From DAITAZ01 sp036824045 (lineage in GTDB: Bacteria; Pseudomonadota; Gammaproteobacteria; Burkholderiales; Rhodocyclaceae), in NCBI GenBank assembly GCA_036824045.1, contig DAITAZ010000009.1:1-64000 (forward strand): a DNA stretch of 64,000 nucleotides, in the 5' to 3' direction. The notes beneath the pieces are model-generated. The model was not told the DNA's origin, made no database searches, and saw nothing but the letters and a program-made list of their open reading frames with translations. Of this stretch, positions 51,275 to 60,400 are shown piece by piece. Both the position numbers and the translations under genes were made by a program. Numbering within the stretch: the stretch's first letter is position 1; each line of letters starts with the position of its first letter.

Positions 51275-52341
51275 TCGCCCGCCGGCCGGCGCTTGCCTGC
51301 CTGCTGGTGATGCTGCTGGTGTGGCTCGCAGGCTGCAGGGGCCAGCCCAAACCGTTTCAGCAGGAATCCTACGTGTTCGGTACCCGGGTCGAGGTGCTGA
51401 TCCATGGCGTGCCGGAAGCGCGCGCCCGCGCCGCGGCCAACCAGGTGTTGGGGGAGTTCGATCGCCTTCACCGCATGCTCCATGCCTGGCAGCCTTCCGA
51501 ACTGACCCGGCTGAATGCCGCCATTGCCCGGGGTGAGCCGGAAATACCCGTTTCCGCCGAACTGGCGGATCTCCTGACCCATGCCCGAGGCCTGGCCGTG
51601 GATACGGAAGGTCTGTTCGATCCGGGGATCGGCCAGTTGATCGGACTCTGGGGTTTTCATGGCGATCAGTACATGCCCCGCCTGCCCGGGCCGGAAGCCC
51701 TGCAAAGCGCGCTGCGGGCCCGCCCGGGACTGGCTCAGGTGCGGATCGAGGGACTCAAGGTGTCCTGCCCCAACCGGGCGGTGCAGATCGACCTGGGCGG
51801 TTACGCCAAGGGCTATGCCCTGGATCGGGCGGTGGCCCTGCTCAAGGCAGCCGGGGTGGACAATGCCTTGATCAACATCGGCGGCAACCTCATGGCCTTG
51901 GGCAGCAAGGGCAACCTGCCCTGGCGGGTGGGAATCCAGCACCCCCGGGAACCGCGTCCGATGGCCACCTTGCCCTTGTACGACGGAGAGGCCATCGGCA
52001 GCTCGGGGGACTACCAGCGCTATTTCGAGCTGGAGGGCGTTCGTTACAGCCATCTGCTGGACCCGCGCACCGGTCAGCCCGCCCGTTCCGCCCAGGGGGT
52101 CACGGTGCTGATCACGCCCCGCGCCCGGGCCGGCACCTTGTCCGACGCGCTGAGCAAGCCGGTGTTCATCGCCGGGGCCGGGCACTGGCAGGCACTGGCG
52201 GGCAAATTGGGCCTCACCCATGTGCTGCGGGTGGATGAGGGCGGGCGGGTGAGTGTCAGCCGTGCCCTGGCCGAGCGCCTGGCCTGGGAGCCGGGGCTTG
52301 GTGCCGACGGAGTGGTGGAACTGGCGGGGCCACCTCCATGA
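51259..52341 (+). CDS. apbE: FAD:protein FMN transferase ApbE
   Basis: Exported flavin transferase that attaches FMN to threonine in Na+-pumping or nitrous-oxide-reductase-related proteins. The 360-residue product starts at GTG (a TTG 12 bases on is possible) with a lipoprotein signal (lipobox LAGC, about 26), and has the FAD-binding DLGGYAKGYALD, INIGGNL, and ITPRARAGTLSDALS with the magnesium-binding threonine and aspartate. No target flavoprotein is in the window. It overlaps gshB and is coupled to the TSUP gene by ATGA. Confidence 0.92.
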   Translation: MPASLIARRPALACLLVMLLVWLAGCRGQPKPFQQESYVFGTRVEVLIHGVPEARARAAANQVLGEFDRLHRMLHAWQPSELTRLNAAIARGEPEIPVSAELADLLTHARGLAVDTEGLFDPGIGQLIGLWGFHGDQYMPRLPGPEALQSALRARPGLAQVRIEGLKVSCPNRAVQIDLGGYAKGYALDRAVALLKAAGVDNALINIGGNLMALGSKGNLPWRVGIQHPREPRPMATLPLYDGEAIGSSGDYQRYFELEGVRYSHLLDPRTGQPARSAQGVTVLITPRARAGTLSDALSKPVFIAGAGHWQALAGKLGLTHVLRVDEGGRVSVSRALAERLAWEPGLGADGVVELAGPPP

Positions 52342-53123
52342 GCGGGCTGGGCCTGCCGCCGGAACTTTTGTTCCTGATCCCCATGGCGTTTGTCGCCGGC
52401 TTTGTGGATGCGGTGGTGGGCGGGGGCGGGCTGATCCAGATTCCCGCCCTGTTCCTTGCCTATCCCCAGGCGTCGCCGGCGGCCCTGTTCGGCACCAACA
52501 AGCTGGCTTCCATCTGCGGCACGAGCGTGGCCGCCTGGCGCTACCTGAGGGGCGTCGCGGTGCCCTGGAACGGCGCCCTGCCGGCGGTGGTGGCGGCGCT
52601 GGTGGCCGGCTACGGCGGCGCGGCGGCGGTGAGCCTGATGCCCCGGGAGTGGATGCGGCCGCTGGTACTGGTGCTGCTGGTGCTGGTGGCCCTCTATACT
52701 CTTCGCCGGCGGGACTTCGGCAGCGTGCACGCGCCCCGTCTGGGCCCGGCTGCGGAGCGTTGGATGGGCGCGGTGGTGGGCGCCGTGATCGGCTTCTACG
52801 ATGGTTTCTTCGGCCCCGGTACCGGGGCTTTTCTGATCTTCGCCTTCGTCCGGATCTTCGGTTACGACTTCCTGGCGGCTTCGGCCTGCGCCAAGCTGGT
52901 GAACTGGATCACCAACTTTGCGGCCCTGGCCTACTTCGGCGCCACCGGCAACGTGGTGTGGCTGGTGGCCGCAGGCATGGCGGCTGCCAACGTGGGCGGG
53001 GCCGCCCTGGGCAGCCGGCTGGCACTGGCCAAAGGCAGTCCTTTCGTCCGGCGCTTCTTCCTGGTGGTGCTCAGCCTGATGATTGCGCGTCTGGGCTGGG
53101 ACACGGTGCAGGCCTGGTTCTGA
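52338..53123 (+). CDS. TSUP/TauE-SafE family permease
   Basis: 261-residue membrane protein with about eight helices and the internal-repeat signatures FVAGFVDAVVGGGGLI near the N-terminus and FYDGFFGPGTGAFL near the middle. TSUP permeases move sulfite, sulfonates, taurine or other small organic anions. It is the fourth gene of the run gshA-gshB-apbE, overlapping apbE. Substrate not predictable. Confidence 0.9.
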   Translation: MSGLGLPPELLFLIPMAFVAGFVDAVVGGGGLIQIPALFLAYPQASPAALFGTNKLASICGTSVAAWRYLRGVAVPWNGALPAVVAALVAGYGGAAAVSLMPREWMRPLVLVLLVLVALYTLRRRDFGSVHAPRLGPAAERWMGAVVGAVIGFYDGFFGPGTGAFLIFAFVRIFGYDFLAASACAKLVNWITNFAALAYFGATGNVVWLVAAGMAAANVGGAALGSRLALAKGSPFVRRFFLVVLSLMIARLGWDTVQAWF

Positions 53124-53233
53124 CTTGAGCGGCTGGTATCCGGGATTTCCCCGGGGACCATCCCCCTGTCCTCGCTGTCGTCATTTCCGTTACCCATTCG
53201 GACTGTGCATGCTGCATTGCGGAATACGGACTG

Positions 53234-53725
53234 ATGACGAACTCGACCCCCGAAACCATGCTGATCCGGCAACTGGTGCAGGTGCACCGCCTGGAGGTTG
53301 GCCGCATTCGCCATCACCTGCGGCGGAGCCGGGCGATCAGGCCCTCCCCTGCCGTGCTCGGGCGCACCGACACGTGCGCCCTGGGGCGCTGGCTGGCCGG
53401 ACCGGATGCAGCCAGGCTTCCTCTTGCCATCGGTGAAGCCTTGCATCAGCTCCATGCCGCTTTGCACCAGGAAGCCACCCACCTGGCCGGGCTCGCGCTC
53501 GTGGATCAGCCACCCCCACAGGCGTGGGAGGACTCCTGCGCGCTCTTTCACCAGATTGCCCGCAAGCTCGAGCAACTCCTGCAGGGCCTGGCGGCCGACG
53601 CCTTTCAGGACAGCCCTCAACACGCGGCGCGCAGTATCCACATCTTGCCCACATGGATCCCACAGGTTTGTCCACAGCCGGGGAGTGCTAGGCTTGGTGT
53701 ATCCAACCAACTTGTTCCGGAATGA
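53234..53725 (+). CDS. Stand-alone CZB-domain protein
   Basis: 163-residue soluble protein with a chemoreceptor zinc-binding (CZB) domain: a first histidine in the HRLEVGRIRHHL helix, the conserved CALGRWLAG, a histidine in LHQLHAALH and another in CALFHQIA, making the 3-His/1-Cys zinc site. CZB domains sense zinc or hypochlorous acid and are usually fused to receptors or cyclases; here it is alone. The last 30 residues are unconserved. The stop overlaps the alkD-like start as ATGA. Confidence 0.8.
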   Translation: MTNSTPETMLIRQLVQVHRLEVGRIRHHLRRSRAIRPSPAVLGRTDTCALGRWLAGPDAARLPLAIGEALHQLHAALHQEATHLAGLALVDQPPPQAWEDSCALFHQIARKLEQLLQGLAADAFQDSPQHAARSIHILPTWIPQVCPQPGSARLGVSNQLVPE

Positions 53726-54399
53726 CCGACACCGCCCGCCAGATCCGGTCCGCGCTTGAGCAGCTGGCCGACGCCGACCGTGCCCGGCCCATGGCGGCCT
53801 ACATGCGCGACCGTTTTCCGTTTTTCGGCATCCCCACGCCGCAGCGGCGCGCCGCATTGCGCCCCCTGCTGACCAGCCACCCGCGCCAGCACGCGCTGCT
53901 GCTGGCCACGGCACAGGCTTTATGGGGCGAAGCGGAGCGGGAATGCCAGTACGCTGCCGCGGATCTCCTCATCCGCCACCAGCGGACCCTGGAGCCGGAG
54001 GACCTGCCGGGACTGGAGGCACTGGTGGTCGCCAAGCCCTGGTGGGACACGGTGGACGCCCTGGCCACCCGGGTGATCGGGCCGCTGGTGCTGCGGCACC
54101 GGGAGTTGGTGGCGAACATGGACCGCTGGATCGAGGATCCGGACATCTGGCGGGTGCGGGTTGCCCTGCTCCACCAGTTGCAGTGGAAGGAGGCGACCGA
54201 CGCCGAGCGCCTTTTCGCCTACTGCCGGCGCCAGGCCGGACATCCGGACTTCTTCATCCGCAAGGGCATAGGCTGGGCATTGCGCCAGTACGCCCGCACC
54301 GATGCCGCCGCCGTCCGGGCTTTCATCCTGGCCGAGGCGGCGCGCCTTTCCCCGCTTTCCCTGCGGGAGGCGGGCAAGCATCTGGGCGCCTGCCCCTAG
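53722..54399 (+). CDS. AlkD-like DNA alkylation repair protein (HEAT repeats)
   Basis: 225-residue protein built of helical repeats of the AlkD/ALK-HEAT family of 3- and 7-alkylpurine DNA glycosylases. FFGIPTPQRR, the KPWWDTVDAL segment carrying the conserved tryptophan and aspartate, and the C-terminal FIRKGIGWALRQY are diagnostic. It probably removes alkylated purines without base flipping. It is translationally coupled to the CZB gene upstream. Confidence 0.92.
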   Translation: MTDTARQIRSALEQLADADRARPMAAYMRDRFPFFGIPTPQRRAALRPLLTSHPRQHALLLATAQALWGEAERECQYAAADLLIRHQRTLEPEDLPGLEALVVAKPWWDTVDALATRVIGPLVLRHRELVANMDRWIEDPDIWRVRVALLHQLQWKEATDAERLFAYCRRQAGHPDFFIRKGIGWALRQYARTDAAAVRAFILAEAARLSPLSLREAGKHLGACP

Positions 54400-54420
54400 C
54401 CCACCCGCCGCACCCCCTGT

Positions 54421-56058
54421 TCAAGTGGCCAAGGCCGCGCTCACCATCGCCTGTGCTTCGGCGATGATCCGCTCCAGGTGCTCCGCGCTGACGAAGCTTT
54501 CGGCGTAGAGCTTGTAGATGTCCTCGGTTCCCGAGGGTCGGGCGGCGAACCAGCCGTTGGCGGTGGTGACCTTGAGGCCGCCGATGGGGGCGTCGTTGCC
54601 CGGCGCGCGGGTGAGCCGCGCGGTGATGGCGTCGCCGGCCAGGGTGTCGGCGGCGACGCGCTCCGGGGTGAGGTGCTTGAAGGCGGCCTTCTGGGCCTTG
54701 CTCACCGGGCTGTCGATGCGGCGGTAGAAGGGGCTGCCGTATTCGGCTTCCAGCTTGCGGTAGTAGGCGCCCGGGTCCTGGCCGGTGACGGCGGTGATCT
54801 CCGCCGCCAGCAGGCCCAGCAGGATGCCGTCCTTGTCCGTCACCCAGACGCTGCCGTCCCGGCGCAGGAAGGCGGCGCCGGCGCTTTCCTCGCCGCCGAA
54901 GCACAGGCTGCCCGCCTGCAGCCCGGCGGAGAACCACTTGAAGCCCACGGGCACTTCGATCATGCGGGCGCCCAGGCCGGCTACCACCCGGTCGATGAGG
55001 GCGCTGGAAACCAGCGTCTTGCCCACGGCCACGGTCTTCGCCCACTGGGGCCGGTGGGTGAGCAGGTAGTGGATGGCGACGGCGAGGAAGTGATTGGGGT
55101 TCAATAGCCCCATGGAGGGGGTGACGATGCCGTGGCGGTCCACGTCCGCGTCGTTGCCCCAGGCAATGTCGAAGCGGTCCTTGAGCGCCACCAGGCTGGC
55201 CATGGCGTAGGGGCTGGAGCAATCCATGCGGATCTTGCCGTCGTGGTCCAGGGTCATGAAGGCGAAGGCCGGGTCCACCTTGGTGTTCACCACCTCGATG
55301 TTCAGACCGTAGCGCTCGGCGATGGGCCGCCAGTAGGCCACGGCCGCGCCGCCCAGCGGGTCCACACCGATCTTGAGCTCGGCTTCGCGGATGGCCGCCA
55401 TATCGATGGCGTTTTCCAGGTCCGCCACGTAGGGGGCGACGAAGTCGATGGCCTGGGTGGTGGGTGCGGCCAGCGCAGCGTCGAAGGCCACCCGCTTCAC
55501 GCCCCGGTTGCCCTCCTCCAGCAGGGCGTTGGCGCGGCGCTCGATCCAGCCGGTGACGTCCGTATCCGCCGGGCCGCCGTGGGTGGGGTTGTACTTGATG
55601 CCGCCGTCCACGGGCGGATTGTGGGAGGGGGTGATGACGATTCCGTCGGCCCGGGGCGCGCCGGCGTCCGCGTTCCAGGCCAGGATGGCGCGGGAGATCA
55701 CCGGCGTGGGCGTGTAGCCGCCGTCTGCCTGGTAGCGCACCTGGACGCCATTGGCGGCGAGCACTTCCAGGCAGTTCTTCTGGGCGGGGGCGGACAAAGC
55801 GTGGGTGTCCATGCCCAGGAACAGCGGGCCGGTAACGCCTTGCTCCGCCCGGTATTCGCACACCGCCTGGGTGATGGCCAGGATGTGGGCTTCGTTGAAA
55901 CTGCCGGCGAGGGCGCAGCCCCGGTGGCCGCTGGTGCCGAAGGCGACCCGCTGGGCCGGGTCGGAAACCTCCGGCGTGTCGTGGTAGGCGCGCAGCAGGG
56001 CGGCGATGTCGGTGAGGTCTTCGGCTTGGGCGGGCAGGCCGGCGCGGGGGTGAGACAT
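54421..56058 (-). CDS. pgm: Phosphoglucomutase (alpha-D-glucose specific)
   Basis: Interconverts glucose-1-phosphate and glucose-6-phosphate for glycogen and sugar-nucleotide metabolism. The 545-residue product has the phosphoserine loop GTSGHRG (S43), the magnesium loop NDADVDRHG, the sugar-specificity GGEESAGA and the phosphate-binding ARPSGTEDIYKLYAES at the C-terminus. Length is normal for the E. coli Pgm type. It is transcribed toward the alkD-like gene and is divergent from the lipoprotein gene. Confidence 0.96.
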   Translation of the reverse strand: MSHPRAGLPAQAEDLTDIAALLRAYHDTPEVSDPAQRVAFGTSGHRGCALAGSFNEAHILAITQAVCEYRAEQGVTGPLFLGMDTHALSAPAQKNCLEVLAANGVQVRYQADGGYTPTPVISRAILAWNADAGAPRADGIVITPSHNPPVDGGIKYNPTHGGPADTDVTGWIERRANALLEEGNRGVKRVAFDAALAAPTTQAIDFVAPYVADLENAIDMAAIREAELKIGVDPLGGAAVAYWRPIAERYGLNIEVVNTKVDPAFAFMTLDHDGKIRMDCSSPYAMASLVALKDRFDIAWGNDADVDRHGIVTPSMGLLNPNHFLAVAIHYLLTHRPQWAKTVAVGKTLVSSALIDRVVAGLGARMIEVPVGFKWFSAGLQAGSLCFGGEESAGAAFLRRDGSVWVTDKDGILLGLLAAEITAVTGQDPGAYYRKLEAEYGSPFYRRIDSPVSKAQKAAFKHLTPERVAADTLAGDAITARLTRAPGNDAPIGGLKVTTANGWFAARPSGTEDIYKLYAESFVSAEHLERIIAEAQAMVSAALAT

Positions 56059-56277
56059 GGTGTTGCTCCTGGCAATGAACGTCTGCCATGAAGCATACCC
56101 CCCGCCGGGGCCATTCGACTGTGAGGGAAGAGACGGCTTGCCGGCTGTTTGATCTGGGTCAGGCGTGGCTAGTGCCGTCCGTTTGTAGGGACTTTTCGCC
56201 GTTGCGGTGCACTTTGCCGGTGGTCCGGGCGTTGACTCTTCATCGGGCCCGACGGGACCGCCTCAAAGGAAGGCATC

Positions 56278-57186
56278 ATGGCTGTGCGCAGGGCAGTGGC
56301 GATGGGAATGTTGGCGGCGGGCATCCTGGCAGGCTGTGTGTTGCCGCCCCCGTACCCGGGCGACAGCATGGGGGCGATGGAGGACGCCGCCTTGCCCCCC
56401 GTCGAGTACGTGGTAGGGGGCGCGCCCGTTTATTACGCGGTGGAGCCGGGGGTCGCCTATTACCCGATCTTCCTGGACACCCCCGGTAGCTGCCATTGCG
56501 TGGTACCCATGCGCTACGCGGGCGGTGTGTGGTTCGGGCTGGGGGGTGTGATCCTGCATCGGGGCTATCTCCCTCTGCGCCATCCGGCGCCCCACCAGCG
56601 GGAAATCTGGCTGCGCAGCGGCGGCGTGTGGCAGGGCCATGCGCCTCTGCACGGCAGTTTCGGGTACCAGGGCAGCCGACCGTACTCCGTGCCGCCGCCG
56701 GGCAGCCTCCACGGCGACCGCTACGACCCGCCCCGGGGCCAACCCTATCCTTACCGCCGCCATGAGGGCTCCAGCCCCGGCTACGAGTATCCGCCCCGGG
56801 GCGCCTACCCGGGCCCACGGCAGAATCCGCCCGCCGGCTACGGCCCTCCGCCTCAGCCAGCGCCCGCGCAGGCCGCACCGCCCACGCCCATGCGGGCACC
56901 CCTGTTTCCCCGCCCGGCTGCCCAACCGCAGCCTCCGGCACCCGTGCAGGCACCGATCCCGCAACCGCAACAGCCTCCCCCCATTCATCACCGGGAGGAG
57001 CGACGCGAGCATTTCGAACGCCCGGCCATGCCTCCACCACCGGTCATGCAGCGGGAGCAGCCTGCTCCGGCGGTGCGCCCGTCGCCTCCCGGTCAACTGG
57101 AACATCGCCCGCAAATGCCCGCCCGGGGCGGAATGGGCCCCCGGGGCTGCGCTCCGGACGAGCGTTCGGCCGGGCGTTGCCCGTAA
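56278..57186 (+). CDS. Proline-rich putative lipoprotein
   Basis: 302-residue protein of unknown function. It has a lipoprotein signal with lipobox LAGC (cysteine 20), then a tyrosine/glycine-rich region (VEYVVGGAPVYYAVEPGVAYYPIF, near 42-66), then a long tail of proline, glutamine and arginine with short PxP repeats, ending in two cysteines. The ribosome-binding site is AAAGGA. Low complexity prevents a family call; it would be attached to the outer membrane and extended. Confidence 0.75.
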   Translation: MAVRRAVAMGMLAAGILAGCVLPPPYPGDSMGAMEDAALPPVEYVVGGAPVYYAVEPGVAYYPIFLDTPGSCHCVVPMRYAGGVWFGLGGVILHRGYLPLRHPAPHQREIWLRSGGVWQGHAPLHGSFGYQGSRPYSVPPPGSLHGDRYDPPRGQPYPYRRHEGSSPGYEYPPRGAYPGPRQNPPAGYGPPPQPAPAQAAPPTPMRAPLFPRPAAQPQPPAPVQAPIPQPQQPPPIHHREERREHFERPAMPPPPVMQREQPAPAVRPSPPGQLEHRPQMPARGGMGPRGCAPDERSAGRCP

Positions 57187-57490
57187 CGCCGGAGTCGGAG
57201 CCCGGCTGGCTCGAAACCGGCTTGCACAGGCGCTTCAGCCCGCCCACGCGAGCGGTGCGCGGTACGGCCGCTGCTCGGGCGGATGACGGGGATGTCGGCT
57301 CCGTCCGACGCGGGAGATGGGCGTCCACCGATATCCGGGGCGCCACGCAGCGATCGGAGCACCGTGTCGGGAGGCCTGGCGGAAAGGCATCCGGTGGCGG
57401 ACCATCGCATCTGCAGCGGTTTTCGTGCCGGGCAGCGGGAACACGCGCCCTCCCCCTACAATCTCCCTTCTTTTGCTCCCGTCCGCTGCC
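57187..57490. other. Intergenic region before uvrA
   Basis: About 304 bases between the lipoprotein gene and uvrA. I see no gene, no clear terminator and no LexA-type CTGT-N8-ACAG site. Confidence 0.5.
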
Positions 57491-60400
57491 ATGTCCCGCT
57501 CCGACGCTTCCTGCATCCGCATCCACCACGCCCGCCAGAACAACCTGAAGGATTTGTCTCTGGACATCCCCCTGGGGGAGCTGGTGGTGGTGACGGGGGT
57601 GTCGGGCTCGGGCAAATCGTCGCTGGTGTTCGATACGCTGTACGCCGAGGGGCAGCGGCGTTACGTGGAGACCTTCTCCCCCTACGCCCGGCAGTTCCTG
57701 GACCGGCAGGACCGGCCCCAGGTGGAGCGGATCGAGGGCATCCCGCCGGCCATCGCCATCGACCAGACCAACCCGGTGCGCACGTCCCGGTCCACGGTGG
57801 GGACGATGACGGAGCTGACGGACCACCTGAAGCTGCTCTATGCCCGCGCCGGCCGGCTCCACTGCCGCTGCTGCGGCCAGCCGGTGCAGCGGGACACCCC
57901 GGAGACCATCTACGCGGACCTCACAAGTCGTTCGCTGGGCCGCCCCGAGAACGACTTGGCCCCCTCGGGGGGCGGCTCGGGCGTCTTTTCCGAGCCGGGG
58001 GCGCAATTTTCCCGGCGCGCCGCGCTGGCGGGTGACCCGCGGCTGGCGGTGGTGTTTGCGGTGCCGGTGCCGGAGAAGTTCAGCGCGGAAGAGATCACCG
58101 CCTTGCTGGCGCAGCAGGGCTACACCCGCATCCTCGGGCGGCGGGAGACGGCGGCCGGCCCGGTGCTGGATGTGGTGCAGGACCGCTTTCGCGTCGGCGG
58201 GGCGGAGAAATCCCGGGTGGTGGAGGCACTGGAGGTGGCGCTGCGCCAGGGCCGGGGCCACGTGGCGGTGCAGGTGGGAGCGGAGGCGGGCGCCGGCCCG
58301 GTGTGGAAGTACTCCGCGGGGCTGCATTGCGCCGCCTGCGACATCGCGTACAGCGAGCCCACGCCCAGCCTGTTCTCCTTCAACTCGCCGGTGGGCGCCT
58401 GCGAAACCTGCCGTGGTTTCGGCCGGGTGATCGGCATCGACTACGGACTGGTGATCCCGGACGAGGGCAAGACCCTGGCGGACGGGGCCATCAAGCCCTG
58501 GCAGACGGAAAGCTACAAGGAGTGCCAGGACGATCTGGCCAAGCACGCGGCCAGGCGGGGCGTGGCCATGGACGTGCGCTGGCGCGACCTGCCGCCGGAG
58601 GACCGCCACTGGGTGCTGGAGGGCGACGAGGGCTGGAAGAGCTGGGAATCGTCCTGGCCGCGCAAGTGGTACGGGGTGCGCCGCTACTTCGAGTGGCTGG
58701 AGACCAAGGCCTACAAGATGCACATCCGGGTGCTGCTCTCCCGCTACCGGGCCTACACCCCCTGCACCGCCTGCGATGGCGCCCGGCTCAAGACCGACGC
58801 CCTGCTGTGGCGGGTGGGCGGGCTGGCGGAGGCCGAGGGGGCGCTGGCCGGCCGGCCCCGCTTCCGGCCCCGGGGCGTGCAATGGGGCGGGTGTAGCCAT
58901 GGTGCTCACGCGCATCCTCCGGCCCTCGCCCCCAGGGGGAGAGAGGAGGACTCAGCCTCCCCTCCCCCTCTGGGGGAGGAGTTGGGGGAGAGGGCTGGCG
59001 AGGCACCGGCGGACCCCCTGCCCCACATGCCCGGCCTGTGCCTGCACGACCTGATGCAACTGCCCATCGTCCGGGCGCGGCAGTTCATCGAGCATCTGCA
59101 GTTGCCCGCGCCCCTGGACGAGGCCACCGAGTTGCTGCTGGCGGAAGTGAAGGCCCGGCTGGGCTATCTGGTGGATGTGGGCCTGGGCTATCTGACCCTG
59201 GACCGGCAAAGCCGCAGCCTTTCCGGCGGCGAGGTGCAGCGCATCAACCTCACCACCGCCCTGGGCACTTCGCTGGTCAACACCCTGTTCGTGCTGGACG
59301 AGCCGTCCATCGGCCTGCACCCGCGGGACATGGACCGCATCATCGGCGTGATGGAGCGGCTGCGGGACGCGGGCAATTCCCTGGTGGTGGTGGAGCACGA
59401 CCCGGCGGTGATGTTCCGCGCCGACCGCATCCTGGACATCGGCCCCGGACCGGGGGAGCGGGGCGGGGAGATCGTCTTCTACGGCACGCCCGCCCAGTTG
59501 CGGGCGGATACCCGCTCCCTCACCGCCGCCTATCTCTCCGGCCGCAAGCGGGTGGATGCGGGGCTGGCGCCCCTGCCGGTGGCGGCGGATCACCCCCGGC
59601 TGGCGCTGCTGGGCGCGGCCCAGCATAACCTGCAGGATCTCGATGCCCGGCTGCCGGTGAACCGGCTGGTGGTGATCACCGGGGTGTCCGGCTCCGGGAA
59701 ATCCACGCTGGTGCAGGACGTGCTCTACCCCGCGCTGCAAAAGCACTTTGGCCAGCCCACCGAGGCCCCGGGCCGTTACCGGACGCTTACCGGCCTGGAA
59801 CATCTGGACGGGGTGGTGATGGTGGATCAGACCCCCATCGGCAAAACCACCCGCTCCAACCCGGCCAGCTACGTGGGCGCTTTCGACGTGATCCGCAAGC
59901 GCTTTGCCGAGCTGCCGGAGGCCAAACAGCGGGGCTACACCGCCGGCACCTTCAGCTTCAATGCCGGCAACGGGCGCTGCCCCACCTGCGGCGGCAACGG
60001 CTTCGAGCACGTGGAGATGCAATTCCTTTCCGACGTGTATCTGCGCTGCCCCGACTGCGACGGCAAACGCTATCGGCCCGAGGTGCTGGAAGTGCGGCTG
60101 CGGGGCAAGTCCATTGCCGACGTGCTGGATCTGACAGTGGCCCAGGCGCTGGAATTTTTCGCGGGTGAAGGCGCCCCTCCCCCGCCGGGGGAGGAGTTGG
60201 GGGAGAGGGCAGATGGCACCGGGGAAGGCAGCAAGCCTTCCGCCAAACCCAGGCGGACCAAGGCTGAGGGCGCGGACATCGCCGCCGTGCTGCAACCCCT
60301 GGTGGACGTGGGCCTGGATTACCTCAAGCTGGGTCAGCCGGTGCCCACCCTGTCCGGCGGCGAAGCCCAGCGGCTGAAGCTGGCGGGGCATCTGGCGGAG

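Noticed and set aside
53669..53680. A TTGTCCACA DnaA-like box near the end of the CZB gene.
   Set aside because: Single one-mismatch site within a coding region, with no AT-rich tract or other boxes.
56278..57186. A repeat-protein or adhesin interpretation of the proline-rich protein.
   Set aside because: The prolines are irregular, there is no true repeat unit, and the lipobox fits a simple lipoprotein.
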